Source of the DNA: JAEUOS01 sp965279115
GTDB lineage: Bacteria > Pseudomonadota > Gammaproteobacteria > Burkholderiales > JAEUOS01
Reading direction: 5' to 3'
NCBI GenBank assembly: GCA_965279115.1
Contig: OZ257137.1
Coordinates: forward strand, 6,820,001-6,884,000
DNA length: 64,000 bases
Each line of letters starts with the position of its first letter. Position 1 is the first letter of the stretch. The notes under the pieces were generated by a model. The model ran no database searches, was not told the DNA's origin, and saw only the letters and a program-made list of their open reading frames with translations. The position numbers were made by a program, and so were the translations under genes. Positions 42,265 through 51,159 of the stretch are shown in pieces.

Positions 42265-43169
42265 GCGCCGCTTTCGGGCATGACGACATCAGCTTGCGGG
42301 GCAGACGCTCTCGGACAGGACATCGCGGTTTCCAGTGTGACGGGCGCATCGTCAGGATGCGAATGCCCGATTTCCAGCATTTCGACAACAAGGGTGAAGT
42401 TGAAAGGATACCCGGCCTGGCGCACTCCCCACTTCGCGATGCGCCGCGCCGCGCATAGCGGCACGCACGGCATGTCGAGGATGTTCGCCGCCCAGCCCTC
42501 GTCGATGCCGAACCGGTATGCATCATCCGGCCCGGCGAAGGTGACCGGCACGCGCATGGTCTCGCGCTTCCGGATCACCATGCCGGCGCAGGCGATGTCC
42601 TGTTCAAGCTCGGCGAAGGTCTTGGGAACCTTCGAATCGGCGAGGGCGCGATCGGCTGCCCAGGCGATCGCGCGTTTCAAGGGGTGGCGCGAATCCCGAA
42701 AATGCCGCTTGAGCCCGGCGTGAAACGGTGCGCCGCCTTCCTCGGTGGTGGTCACCAGCGACAGCACGCCGCGCGGCGCAAGCAGCGCGCGCGCCTGCCC
42801 CAGCAGCGCTGCGCGGGACACGTAGGCGAAGATGAAGTGCGCCAGCACCAGGTCAAACGCACCCGCCGGCAGTACCCGCAGCGCCTGTTCCGCCGGCGCT
42901 TCGAGCGCATTGATCGGCAATCGCGCGGCGGCGATCCGCAACATCGCCGGCGACACGTCCAGCCCGGTCATGCGGGAGGGAATTCCCGCGTCGCGCAGAT
43001 GCGCGAGCATCGCACCATCGCCGACGCCCAGGTCCACCGTTTCGATCGAACCCGCGCGCGCGGCCAGGCGCTGCGCCAGGCTCGCGGCGACGCGCCGGTT
43101 CTTCTCGGCGATGATGCCGGAGTCGGAGTTGTAGCCGCGCGCGACGGCGTCATGCACGCGCCGGCTCAT
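42261..43169 (-). CDS. Class I SAM-dependent methyltransferase
   Basis: A 302-residue methyltransferase. Motif I is ETVDLGVGDGAMLAHLRDAG. The acidic strand-2 end follows in MTGLDVSPAMLRIAAARL, then FDLVLAHFIFAYVSRAALLGQARALLAPRGVLSLVTTTEEG, the usual post-I to motif III region. N-terminal YNSDSGIIAEKNRRVAASLAQRL may hold the substrate. The target is unknown. It is coupled by a 4-base overlap to the acyltransferase gene, which hints at a lipid or membrane metabolite. It is divergent from the cNMP-CPBP gene. Confidence 0.87.
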   Translation of the reverse strand: MSRRVHDAVARGYNSDSGIIAEKNRRVAASLAQRLAARAGSIETVDLGVGDGAMLAHLRDAGIPSRMTGLDVSPAMLRIAAARLPINALEAPAEQALRVLPAGAFDLVLAHFIFAYVSRAALLGQARALLAPRGVLSLVTTTEEGGAPFHAGLKRHFRDSRHPLKRAIAWAADRALADSKVPKTFAELEQDIACAGMVIRKRETMRVPVTFAGPDDAYRFGIDEGWAANILDMPCVPLCAARRIAKWGVRQAGYPFNFTLVVEMLEIGHSHPDDAPVTLETAMSCPRASAPQADVVMPESGA

Positions 43170-43258
43170 GCGCGCTGCCCCGCCTGTCGCGTTGCGCCGG
43201 CAAGTAGTCGGATCTGGATTGCGAATAACATCGTGAACTTCCGATTCTAGTCATTGCA

Positions 43259-44416
43259 ATGAACGACCACACCGGCAACGCGGATGCCTGGCGCGGCAAC
43301 CTGTTCCTGGCCGACGTTGCGCCGCACCTGCTTGACCAGCTCCAGGACCTGGTCGCGCGTACCGACCATCCGGCCGGCGCGGCCATCCTGGTCGAGGGCG
43401 CACCCTCGGACCGGGTGTGCCTGCTGACCGCGGGTCGAGTAGGCGTCTACAAGGGCGCGGATCGCGCCTGTCTCGGAAGCGTGGAAGCCGGCGCTTCGTT
43501 TGGTGAAATGGGCGTGCTCTCCGGCGCGCCCCGCTCGACCACCGTGGTCGCCGAGACGCCCGCGGTGGTGTGGTCGATCACGCTGCCGGCTTTCGCGGCT
43601 TTCAGGAGCCGAACCGGAGTCGACCTGCTGGCGCTGTCCATGCGCGCCCAGGCCGGCGCGCTCGGCGACCGGCTCGCCCGCACCAACGACGTTGCCGCGC
43701 AATGGCTGCGCGAGCGCATGGAGCAATACCGCATCCGCGAGTCGTTCGGCACCCTGTTCACCAATGTCATCCTGATGATGTTCCTGTACACCTCGGCGCT
43801 CGGGGTGTTGCGCGAGTTTTCAGCCACCGGCAGTTCCAGCACGCTGACCACCTCCGCGCTGCTGATCGTCATGGCCGCGGGCGCCGCCTGGATGATGCGC
43901 TCGAGCGGCTTTCCGCCCGCGACCTTCGGGTTCACGCTTTCGCGCTGGCCGCATGTCATCGCCGAAAGCGTCGCCTGGAGCGTGGCGTTCTGCGCGGCGA
44001 TGACGCTCGCCAAGGCCGCGTTGCTGCACTGGAGCGACGCGCACCGGCACCTGCAGTTGATCAGCCCGTGGGTCTCACCGGCGGGGGCTGCCGCCACCTT
44101 CACTGCCTATCTCCTGTACGCGCTGCTCTCGCCGGTGCAGGAATTCGTCGCGCGCGGCCTGATGCAGGGCGCATTGTCGAAAATGCTGACCGGCGCCTGG
44201 GTACCCCTGAAGTCCATCCTGGTGGCCAATGCGGTGTTCTCGATCAGCCACCAGCACTTGGGCCTCGCCTACGCGCTCGCGGTATTCGTGCCAGGGCTAT
44301 TCTGGGGCTGGCTGTACCATCGCCAGGGCTCGCTTCTGGGCGTGTCGATCTCCCACGTGATCATCGGCCTGTGGGGTACGGGCGTGCTCGACCTCGCCGC
44401 GATGGTGGGGAACTGA
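43259..44416 (+). CDS. Fusion of cyclic-nucleotide-binding domain and CPBP-family membrane protease
   Basis: A 385-residue two-part protein. Residues 10-130 form a cNMP-binding (CAP-type) domain with GAAILVEGAPSDRVCLLTAGRVGVY and the phosphate-binding cassette FGEMGVLSGAPRSTTVV. Residues 165-385 are about six to seven transmembrane helices of the CPBP (CAAX protease/bacteriocin-processing) family. Its motif 1 is QEFVARG (294-300) instead of EExxxRG, motif 2 is FSISHQH (327-333) and the third histidine is His366 in SHVIIG. The lost first glutamate may weaken or abolish protease activity. The layout suggests a membrane enzyme gated by a cyclic nucleotide; this is inference. Confidence 0.87.
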   Translation: MNDHTGNADAWRGNLFLADVAPHLLDQLQDLVARTDHPAGAAILVEGAPSDRVCLLTAGRVGVYKGADRACLGSVEAGASFGEMGVLSGAPRSTTVVAETPAVVWSITLPAFAAFRSRTGVDLLALSMRAQAGALGDRLARTNDVAAQWLRERMEQYRIRESFGTLFTNVILMMFLYTSALGVLREFSATGSSSTLTTSALLIVMAAGAAWMMRSSGFPPATFGFTLSRWPHVIAESVAWSVAFCAAMTLAKAALLHWSDAHRHLQLISPWVSPAGAAATFTAYLLYALLSPVQEFVARGLMQGALSKMLTGAWVPLKSILVANAVFSISHQHLGLAYALAVFVPGLFWGWLYHRQGSLLGVSISHVIIGLWGTGVLDLAAMVGN

Positions 44417-44439
44417 CGGCGCCCGCGCCAGCGCGCCGG

Positions 44440-45210
44440 CTACACCGTGTAGTTGAGGGGCAGGCGCCCCCCATCGGCATAGATCACCTGGCCGGTGACA
44501 TAAGACGAGGCGTCGGAAGCCAGGAAGACCGCAATCGACGCGATCTCCCCTACCTCGCCTGCCCGGCCCATGGGCGTGCGCGACATCACGGCGGCCTTTG
44601 CGGCGTCGGAGGTGTAGATGGTCTTTTTCACCAGATCGGTGAGGATGGTGCCCGGCCCGATCGCGTTGACGCGGATGCCGTGCGGCGCCAGGCGGATCGC
44701 AAGGTTGCGCGTCAACTGGTTGAGGCCGCCCTTGGTGATGTTGTAAGTCAGCAGGTTGGGAATGTTGAGCACCGCGTTCACCGACGACATGCTGGTGATG
44801 GTGCCGCGTGTGCCGGTGGCCAGCATGTGGCGCGCCGCCGCCTGGCTGCCGACAAAGGCGGCCTTGAGATTGACATCCACCGTGCGGTCGAAATCCTCGT
44901 CGCTGAGATCGAGAAAATCCTTCGATATCGCGATGCCCGCGTTGTTGAGCAACAGGTCGAGCCCTCCCATCAGTTCGATGGCGCGGGCGACCAGCGCGCG
45001 CACCTGGTCGGGCACTCCCGCGTCAGACTCGCAGAACCACACATCATGCCCGGCCGCCCGCAAGGTCCTTTGCAGGTCCTCCCCGGCTACGCGATTGATG
45101 TCCGAAAACACCACGCGCGCGCCCTCGGCGACGAAACGTTCGACACAGGCCCTGCCAATTCCCGCAGCACCGGCCACCACCAGGGCCTTGCGGCCCGACA
45201 ACTGACTCAT
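44440..45210 (-). CDS. Short-chain dehydrogenase/reductase
   Basis: A 256-residue classical SDR. The NAD(P)-binding motif is ALVVAGAAGIGRACVERF with the NAD-favouring Asp in VFSDIN. LLLNNAGIA is present, the catalytic Ser is in SMSSVNAVLNIPNL, and the Tyr/Lys pair is in YNITKGGLNQ. The C-terminus GQVIYADGGRLPLNYTV is typical. The first motif reads GAAGIG, not TGGxxGIG, a minor variation. The ATG at 45210 gives a standard N-terminus MSQLSGRKALVV. The substrate cannot be told. It is convergent with the cNMP-CPBP gene and divergent from the secreted-protein gene at 45365. Confidence 0.93.
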   Translation of the reverse strand: MSQLSGRKALVVAGAAGIGRACVERFVAEGARVVFSDINRVAGEDLQRTLRAAGHDVWFCESDAGVPDQVRALVARAIELMGGLDLLLNNAGIAISKDFLDLSDEDFDRTVDVNLKAAFVGSQAAARHMLATGTRGTITSMSSVNAVLNIPNLLTYNITKGGLNQLTRNLAIRLAPHGIRVNAIGPGTILTDLVKKTIYTSDAAKAAVMSRTPMGRAGEVGEIASIAVFLASDASSYVTGQVIYADGGRLPLNYTV

Positions 45211-45364
45211 TGCTTCCCTCCAGCATGTAGTTTGCGCCTGCCGGCGCGTGAGCCCAGACCAGCGGCATTCGCCGAAGGATACAACTCCCGGCGAACGCCC
45301 GGCGTTCTGCAACAATACGGATTCTCCCATTCCGGTTCAGCCGCTTTCCGGGCAAATCCCATTC

Positions 45365-46546
45365 ATGAAGCCCCGTTTCACGCTGTTGTTTGCGCTCGGC
45401 TGTTGTCTTGCCTTGTCGGCGCACGCCATGGCGGCCATCGCCCTGCACGAATTCACCGAAACCGGCGGCTGCCGTGTACGCGGCTCGCCGGAGTCGATCG
45501 CGCGCCTCAAGGAAATCGCAGCCGAAGGCAGCGTGACCTGGGATGGCAAGTGCGAGGGGGGATACATCGACGGGGCGGGTGTCTTGCGCCATCAGGGCAT
45601 CACCAAGGCCAATGACAGGATGCGGCGCTACGCGTTCTACATTTCCGGTTCCGCGAAGGCTGGCGTGCGCACCGGCACATGGTTGCGGGAGACCTTCAAC
45701 ATGTTCGAGGACAGTTCGAAGTACTGGACCAGCCTTGCGACCATCACCTATGTGGACGGCATCGCGAAGGGCTCCCCGAAGCTGCGCGAGGTACGCAGCA
45801 ACGCGGACTTCACCGCCCCGTTTCGGGCCTTTCTGGCCGAGACCGACCGGCGGCTGGCAAGTTCGCCGGAGAGAACCGCGCCGCAACCGGAAACGTCCGC
45901 ACCTGCGAAACCCGACCCACCCGCCGTGGCCGCGATTGCGCCGCCGGGCCCGCCGCCGCGCGCCGAGGCGCCTTTGCCGCCCCCCGCGGCGACCCCGGCT
46001 CCGTCCCCGCGCCCTGCGCCGGCCGCATCGCCCGGGCGCCCATCCGCCGGAATCGCGTTTCAAGGCAGCGGCCTGAGGCCACTAGATTCCCCGGGCGCCC
46101 CTGTGGCCATCGCACCACAACAACCGGAAGTGCTCGAACAGAACACCGCATGCTCGATCGATGAGATCAATGGCAGGCTCGCACGGCCGGAGCCTGTGGT
46201 CGCGTCCGCCGGCCAACCCTTGAGGATTTCCGGCTGGGCGGCGGACCCGCGCCAGCCGCGCATTCCCGAACAGGCCTGGATCAGGTTGTTCGACCGCGGA
46301 GGAGGGCCGGGCCTGCTTCTCGAATTGCCTCGCAACACGAATCGGCCCGATGTCGCCAGTGCCCTCGGGAATGCGCTTTACGCGCGCGCAGGCTTTGTCG
46401 TGACCATCGAGCCGGGCAAACTCACACCGGGGGAATACACCGTTGCGATCGTCCAGCAGCTCGGCGGCGTCATGGCGGTATGCACGGCCACCGGCCGCCT
46501 GAGTCTCATGGCCGGGGACGTGCGGGCCGCCCCATCACCCAGGTAG
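45365..46546 (+). CDS. Secreted two-domain protein with proline-rich linker, function unknown
   Basis: A 393-residue exported protein that I do not recognise. The signal peptide MKPRFTLLFALGCCLALSAHAMA is followed by an N-terminal domain (about 25-165) containing two cysteines in TGGCRVRG and WDGKCEGGYIDGAG. The glycine-rich part loosely resembles the MORN-like repeats of cell-surface proteins. Residues 170-255 are a Pro/Ala linker (PPGPPPRAEAPLPPP and similar). The C-terminal domain (about 265-385) looks like a beta-sandwich with CSIDEINGR, LRISGWAADPRQPRIPEQAWIRL and a late cysteine in AVCTATG. Its 3' end overlaps guaD tail to tail by 41 bases. Confidence 0.75.
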   Translation: MKPRFTLLFALGCCLALSAHAMAAIALHEFTETGGCRVRGSPESIARLKEIAAEGSVTWDGKCEGGYIDGAGVLRHQGITKANDRMRRYAFYISGSAKAGVRTGTWLRETFNMFEDSSKYWTSLATITYVDGIAKGSPKLREVRSNADFTAPFRAFLAETDRRLASSPERTAPQPETSAPAKPDPPAVAAIAPPGPPPRAEAPLPPPAATPAPSPRPAPAASPGRPSAGIAFQGSGLRPLDSPGAPVAIAPQQPEVLEQNTACSIDEINGRLARPEPVVASAGQPLRISGWAADPRQPRIPEQAWIRLFDRGGGPGLLLELPRNTNRPDVASALGNALYARAGFVVTIEPGKLTPGEYTVAIVQQLGGVMAVCTATGRLSLMAGDVRAAPSPR

Positions 46547-47804
46547 CCGATACCGCCCGGTCGTCGCCCAGCACCATCAGGGCGAACAGCTTTTCTTCCA
46601 GCGTGCCGGTCAACGCGGTACGGTGCGCAAGGATCGGCGTGGCAGCCGGATCGAGCGCGATCACGTCGGCTTCCTTGCCGGCGTCGAAATTGCCGATTTT
46701 CGACTCCAGGCCCAGGCCTTTCGCGCCACCGAGCGTGGCGAGATAAAAACCGTCCAGGCTGGTGAACGGATGCCCGCCCATCTGCGCGACCTTGTAGGCC
46801 TCGTTGAGTGTTTGCAACATCGAAAACGACGTGCCGCCGCCGACATCGGTGGCCAGCGCCACGCGCGCGGCCACCCCGCGCGCGGCGTCGATGTCGAACA
46901 GGCCGCTGCCCAGGAACAGGTTGGAGGTCGGGCAATGCACGGCCACCGCGCCGGCCGCCGCGAAACGCGACCAGGCCGAAGCATCGAAGTGGATGCAATG
47001 CCCGAACAGCGCGCCGGGCCGCACCAGCCCGAAGTCCTCATATACCCCGAGATAGTCGCGGCTGTCGGGAAACAGCTCGGCCACCAGGCGGATCTCCGCA
47101 TGGTTCTCGGCGATGTGCGTCTGCATGCGCACGTCGGGGTATTCGTCCAGCAGGCGGGCCGCCATGCGCAGTTGCGCGTGTGAAGAGGTGACCACGAACC
47201 GCGGCGTGACCGCGTACACCAGGCGGTCGCGTCCATGCCAGCGCTCGATCAGCTCGGCACTGTCCTCGTAGGAAGACTCCGCGGTGTCGGAGAGGAATCG
47301 CGGGCCCTGCGTGTCCATCATGACCTTGCCGGTGATGATCCGCATTCCGCGCGCCTGCGCCGCTTCGAACAGGACCTCGGCGGCATGCTTGTGAACCGTC
47401 GGGTACACCGCCGCGGTGGTGGTCCCGTTGCGCAGCAGTTCATCGAGGAAGAACGCCGCGACCTCGCGTGCGTGGCCGATATCGGCAAAGCGCCCTTCGG
47501 CCGGAAACGTGTAGGTGTGCAGCCAGTCCATCAATTGCTTGCCGTGGCTGGCGATGATGTCGGTCTGCGGATAGTGGATATGCGCGTCCACAAAACCCGG
47601 CATGAGGATCTTGCCACGCTGGTCGGCGACCGGAGTGCCGGCGGGCAAGGTCGCCAGCAGCGCATCGGCCGGCCCGGCGGCCTCGATCAACCCGTCCCGG
47701 ATCACCAGGAGGCCGTCCTCGACATGACGCATGGCCGCGGCCCCGGCCAGGTGCGGGTCCGCGGTGAAATCCACCAGCGTGCCGCGCAGCGCGTGAAGGC
47801 TCAT
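46506..47804 (-). CDS. guaD: Guanine deaminase
   Basis: A 432-residue zinc amidohydrolase converting guanine to xanthine and ammonia. The metal-binding His75/His77 are in GFVDAHIHYPQ. LMDWLHTYTFPAEGRF and the histidine of MQTHIAENHAEI are guanine-deaminase hallmarks, as are FGHCIHFD, AVHCPTSNLFLGSGLF and the late Asp in ALATDVGGGTSFSM. The ATG at 47804 overlaps the Rieske gene stop by 4 bases. It is the last gene of the purine operon. The xanthine product would need an oxidase; no XdhAB-type enzyme is present, and the adjacent Rieske oxygenase is the only candidate here. Confidence 0.95.
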   Translation of the reverse strand: MSLHALRGTLVDFTADPHLAGAAAMRHVEDGLLVIRDGLIEAAGPADALLATLPAGTPVADQRGKILMPGFVDAHIHYPQTDIIASHGKQLMDWLHTYTFPAEGRFADIGHAREVAAFFLDELLRNGTTTAAVYPTVHKHAAEVLFEAAQARGMRIITGKVMMDTQGPRFLSDTAESSYEDSAELIERWHGRDRLVYAVTPRFVVTSSHAQLRMAARLLDEYPDVRMQTHIAENHAEIRLVAELFPDSRDYLGVYEDFGLVRPGALFGHCIHFDASAWSRFAAAGAVAVHCPTSNLFLGSGLFDIDAARGVAARVALATDVGGGTSFSMLQTLNEAYKVAQMGGHPFTSLDGFYLATLGGAKGLGLESKIGNFDAGKEADVIALDPAATPILAHRTALTGTLEEKLFALMVLGDDRAVSATWVMGRPARPRP

Positions 47805-48808
47805 GAAATCACCCCGTAGGTCATGCAGCGCTCCTTGACATATTTGCGATAGGCCAGCGACATGCGGTCGCACACCATGGACAGCTCGGCATCAGCCGCC
47901 AGCGGCAGGCGCTTGGGCACCTGGTTCTCCACGATCGGCTTGTCCTGCAGGAAAATGCGGTCCTGGAAGGCCTGCAGCTCCGCCTCGCCCTGTATGAAAT
48001 TGGTCAGCGCAAGGATGATCCACACCCGGCTGGCCTCCTGCGACAACGGTTGGACATGCAGGCTGATCGCCTCGCGGAAACCCTGCTGCGCCTCCGGCAC
48101 CTTGGTGAGGATCGCCGTCAGCGGGCGCACCACCCGGTAGGTGTATTCGACCTCGCTGCCGCCATGGGCCAGGCTGTTGGTCTGGGGCTGCCAGAAAAAA
48201 CACCCGGTGGCCAGGATGCCATTGCCGCCCGCCCCGTCGTCCCATGCTTCCACCTTGTAGTCGCGCACTTCGCTGCGCTCGGCGGAGCCGAGAATGCCGG
48301 TGTGGACAAAGGGAAAGTGCGCCATGTCGAGGAAATTTTCGACAATTCGCGGACCGCTGGTGGCCACGTCGTAGGGGCCGCAAATCACCTTGTTGAGCCG
48401 GGCGTCGGCGTGCTCCGGAAAGGGCAAAACGTCGCCAGCGGGTGTCCCCAGGCAGACCCAGGCCAGTCCATAGCGTTCGGTCACGCCGAAGGCGCGTGCG
48501 GCAACCGAAGGCGAAGGTTTCAAGGCCGGCAGGGCGGGAATTGCGACGCACTGCCCGGAAGGTGCGAATCGCCACGCGTGATACGCGCACTCCAGTTCGT
48601 CGTCGCGCACCTTGCCGATGGAGAAGCGCGTGCCGCGATGCGGACAGCGATCCTCCCAGGCGTGCAACGTGCCGTCGCGGCTGCGCCACAATGCAAGATC
48701 GACATCCAGCAGGGTAGCAGCCACGACGCTGCCGGCCGGAATCGCGCTCGCAAGCGCCACCGGGTGCCAGTCGTCGAAAAGTACCGGGTCGTGTGCAGTC
48801 GTGGGCAT
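47801..48808 (-). CDS. Rieske [2Fe-2S] oxygenase, possibly purine-oxidising (HpxD-like role)
   Basis: A 335-residue terminal oxygenase of the aromatic-ring-hydroxylating type. The Rieske cluster ligands are Cys55/His57 and Cys74/His77 (CPHRGTRFSIG...CAYHAWRF). The mononuclear iron site is Asp161, His164 and His169 in NFLDMAHFPFVH. It resembles VanA-type demethylases in length. Its position between adenine deaminase and guanine deaminase recalls Klebsiella HpxD, a Rieske protein required for hypoxanthine oxidation. I therefore infer hydroxylation of hypoxanthine or xanthine to urate. No ferredoxin reductase partner lies in the operon, so electrons must come from elsewhere. The alternative is a methylxanthine or other ring demethylase. 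Confidence 0.9.
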   Translation of the reverse strand: MPTTAHDPVLFDDWHPVALASAIPAGSVVAATLLDVDLALWRSRDGTLHAWEDRCPHRGTRFSIGKVRDDELECAYHAWRFAPSGQCVAIPALPALKPSPSVAARAFGVTERYGLAWVCLGTPAGDVLPFPEHADARLNKVICGPYDVATSGPRIVENFLDMAHFPFVHTGILGSAERSEVRDYKVEAWDDGAGGNGILATGCFFWQPQTNSLAHGGSEVEYTYRVVRPLTAILTKVPEAQQGFREAISLHVQPLSQEASRVWIILALTNFIQGEAELQAFQDRIFLQDKPIVENQVPKRLPLAADAELSMVCDRMSLAYRKYVKERCMTYGVIS

Positions 48809-48826
48809 GATGGTCAGGTGCGAGGT

Positions 48827-49846
48827 TCAGGACGGTGCGGGCACCGCGTCGATGCGTGCAAGCAAACCGGCCTTGGCGGGTGCATCCAGCCATGATGCCT
48901 CGATCGAGTTGCGCGCGAGCTGACGCAGGTCATCGACGCTGAGCGACAGTCCCGCTGCCGCCTCGAGGTAGTTGGCCAGGACATAACCGCCGAAATAGGC
49001 AGGATCATCGGAATTGAGCATTACGCACAAGCCGGCGTCGAGCATGCGCTTGAGGTTGTGCTGCCGCATGTCATCGAACACCCGCAGGCGCAGGTTCGAC
49101 AACGGGCACACGGTAAGCGGCACGCGGTCGCGCGCCAGGCGCGCCACCAGTGCGGGATCGGTCGTGCAGGCAACACCATGATCGATTCGCTCGGCACCCA
49201 GCAGATCGAGCGTGTCGATGATGTACTGCGCCGGCCCTTCCTCGCCGGCATGCGCGACCCGCCGCAGTCCGAGTTCCGCCGCCCGCGCGAACACCCTCGA
49301 AAACTTCGCGGGAGGATTGCCGCGTTCCGAGGAATCAAGCCCTACACCCGCGATATTCTCCAGCCACGGTGTGGCCTCTGCCAGCGTGGCGAAAGCGTCA
49401 TCCTCGCCGAGATGGCGCAGGAAACACATGATCAGGCGCGATGTGATGCCAAGTTCCCGACCGCCTGCACCAAGCGCGTCGGTGATGCCACCGACCACCG
49501 ACGCGAACGGGATGCCGCGCATCGTGTGGGTTTGCGGATCGAAGAATATCTCCGCGTGTACTACGCCATCGGCATGGGCACGCCGCAGGTAGGCCAGCGT
49601 GAGATCAAAGAAGTCCTGCCGGTCACGCAGCACGTCCGCGCCGGCATAGTAGATGTCGAGAAACGATTGCAAATCGGAAAATCGATAGGCCGCGCGCACC
49701 GCCTCCACCGAAGTGTGGCGCAGTGCGATTCCGTGCTTCGCCGCCAGGGCGACCAGCATTTCCGGTTCGAGCGATCCTTCGATGTGCAGATGCAATTCCG
49801 CCTTGGGCAGGCGGCGCACGAAGGATTCAATCTCCACCGGAGTCAT
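48827..49846 (-). CDS. Adenine deaminase (AMP/adenosine deaminase superfamily)
   Basis: A 339-residue zinc hydrolase. The metal ligands His19/His21 are in LPKAELHLHIEGSLEPEM, and FFDPQTHTMRGIPF, VGLDSSERGNPPAKF, VAHAGEEGP and LNSDDPAYFGGYV complete the site. The HIEGSLEPE and NSDDPAYFGGY variants are those of the Pseudomonas/fungal adenine deaminases, not of true adenosine deaminases (HVHLDG, NTDDP). It should convert adenine to hypoxanthine and ammonia. The ATG at 49846 fits the family start. It lies 18 bases upstream of the Rieske gene and 96 bases after the BMP lipoprotein gene. Confidence 0.93.
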   Translation of the reverse strand: MTPVEIESFVRRLPKAELHLHIEGSLEPEMLVALAAKHGIALRHTSVEAVRAAYRFSDLQSFLDIYYAGADVLRDRQDFFDLTLAYLRRAHADGVVHAEIFFDPQTHTMRGIPFASVVGGITDALGAGGRELGITSRLIMCFLRHLGEDDAFATLAEATPWLENIAGVGLDSSERGNPPAKFSRVFARAAELGLRRVAHAGEEGPAQYIIDTLDLLGAERIDHGVACTTDPALVARLARDRVPLTVCPLSNLRLRVFDDMRQHNLKRMLDAGLCVMLNSDDPAYFGGYVLANYLEAAAGLSLSVDDLRQLARNSIEASWLDAPAKAGLLARIDAVPAPS

Positions 49847-49942
49847 GAAAGCTGGGTCCGTACCGTCGGCCGCGGGCGTGCAGGCACGCAATACCAGCCG
49901 ACAAAATGGCGGCGCCACACGGCGCCGCCAAAACTGCCACTG

Positions 49943-51100
49943 TTACTTTGCCGCCGGGATCTTGCCATCCACGCCCTTGACGTAGAAGTCGACCTTGTCC
50001 TTCCATTCCTGGTCGGCCTTGGCGTCCTTGGCCAGGCGTTCCTTGCCGGTGTTGTCCAGCACGGGGCCGGTGAACACTTCGAAGGTACCCGCCTTCATGC
50101 CGTCCTTGATCTCGGCGATCTTCTTCTTGATGTCTTCCGGCACGACATCGGCGATCTTCACCAGGTCATTGGCGCCATCCTTCACACCCAGCACGGTGCG
50201 CTCGGTCTTCCAGGTGTTTTCCATGACGTCCTTGATCGCCTTCTTGTAGTACCCGCTCCAGTCCACCACGGCGGACGCCAGGTGCGCCTTGGGCGCGAAG
50301 GCGCTCATGTCGCTGTCCCAGCCGAAGGCGAACTTGCCGTTCTTCTCGGCGGTCTGCAGCACCGCGGTGGAGTCGGTGTTCTGCAACAGGACATCGGCGC
50401 CGCCGTTGATCAGGCTCTGCGCGGCTTCGCTTTCCTTGGGTGGGTCGAACCAGGTCGAAACCCAGACCACCTTGGTCTTGATCTTCGGGTTCACGGTTTG
50501 CGCGCCCAGGGTGAAGGCGTTGATGTTGCGCAACACCTCGGGAATCGGGAACGAACCGACGAACCCGATGGTGCCGGTCTTGCTCATCTTGCCGGCGATG
50601 ATGCCCGCCATGTAGGCGTCCTGGTAGAAGCTCGAGTCGTAGATACGCATGTTGGGGGCGGTCTTGTAGCCCGTGGCATGCTCGAACTTGACGTCCGGGA
50701 ATTCGCCGGCCACCTTGAGCATCGGCTCCATGTAGCCGAACGAGGTGGCGAAGATGATCTTGTTGCCCTGGGTGGCGAGGTCACGGAAGACGCGCTCGGC
50801 ATCGGCGCCTTCGGGCACCTTCTCGACGAAGCTGGTCTTGATCTTGTCGCCGAATTCGGCCTCGGCGGCCTTGCGCGCATTGTCGTGCGCGAAGGTCCAG
50901 CCGGCGTCGCCCACCGGGCCCACATAGACCCAGGCGGCCTTGAGAGGCTCGGGCTTGGGCGGCGGGGGCGGCGCAGCCTCGGCCTTCTTGGCCGTTTCCG
51001 GCGCCTTCGGCGGTTCACTCTGGCCGCAGCCTGCAAGCGCCGCAACGGCGATCGCGCCGGCGGCCATCTTGAGCAGGAAGCGTTTGTTCATTTCAGTCAT
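49943..51100 (-). CDS. BMP-family nucleoside/purine-binding lipoprotein of an ABC importer
   Basis: A 385-residue basic-membrane-protein family substrate-binding lipoprotein. The signal MTEMNKRFLLKMAAGAIAVA ends in the lipobox LAGC with Cys25. A Glu/Pro/Ala/Lys-rich tether follows, then the BMP fold: AAWVYVGPVGDAGWTFAHDNARKAAE, IIFATSFGYMEPMLKVAGEFPDVKFEHATG, GFVGSFPIPEVLRNINAFTLGAQ and NTDSTAVLQTAEKNGKFAFGWDSDMS. Family members bind nucleosides. The start at 51100 has AGGAG 7 bases upstream. It lies downstream of its own permease genes and upstream of the purine deaminases, which supports purine or nucleoside uptake. Confidence 0.94.
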   Translation of the reverse strand: MTEMNKRFLLKMAAGAIAVAALAGCGQSEPPKAPETAKKAEAAPPPPPKPEPLKAAWVYVGPVGDAGWTFAHDNARKAAEAEFGDKIKTSFVEKVPEGADAERVFRDLATQGNKIIFATSFGYMEPMLKVAGEFPDVKFEHATGYKTAPNMRIYDSSFYQDAYMAGIIAGKMSKTGTIGFVGSFPIPEVLRNINAFTLGAQTVNPKIKTKVVWVSTWFDPPKESEAAQSLINGGADVLLQNTDSTAVLQTAEKNGKFAFGWDSDMSAFAPKAHLASAVVDWSGYYKKAIKDVMENTWKTERTVLGVKDGANDLVKIADVVPEDIKKKIAEIKDGMKAGTFEVFTGPVLDNTGKERLAKDAKADQEWKDKVDFYVKGVDGKIPAAK

Positions 51101-51159
51101 GGTTTCTCCTTTGGAAAATGACAGTTGGTCGAAAACAGCGATGCAGCGAAACGGTCGGG

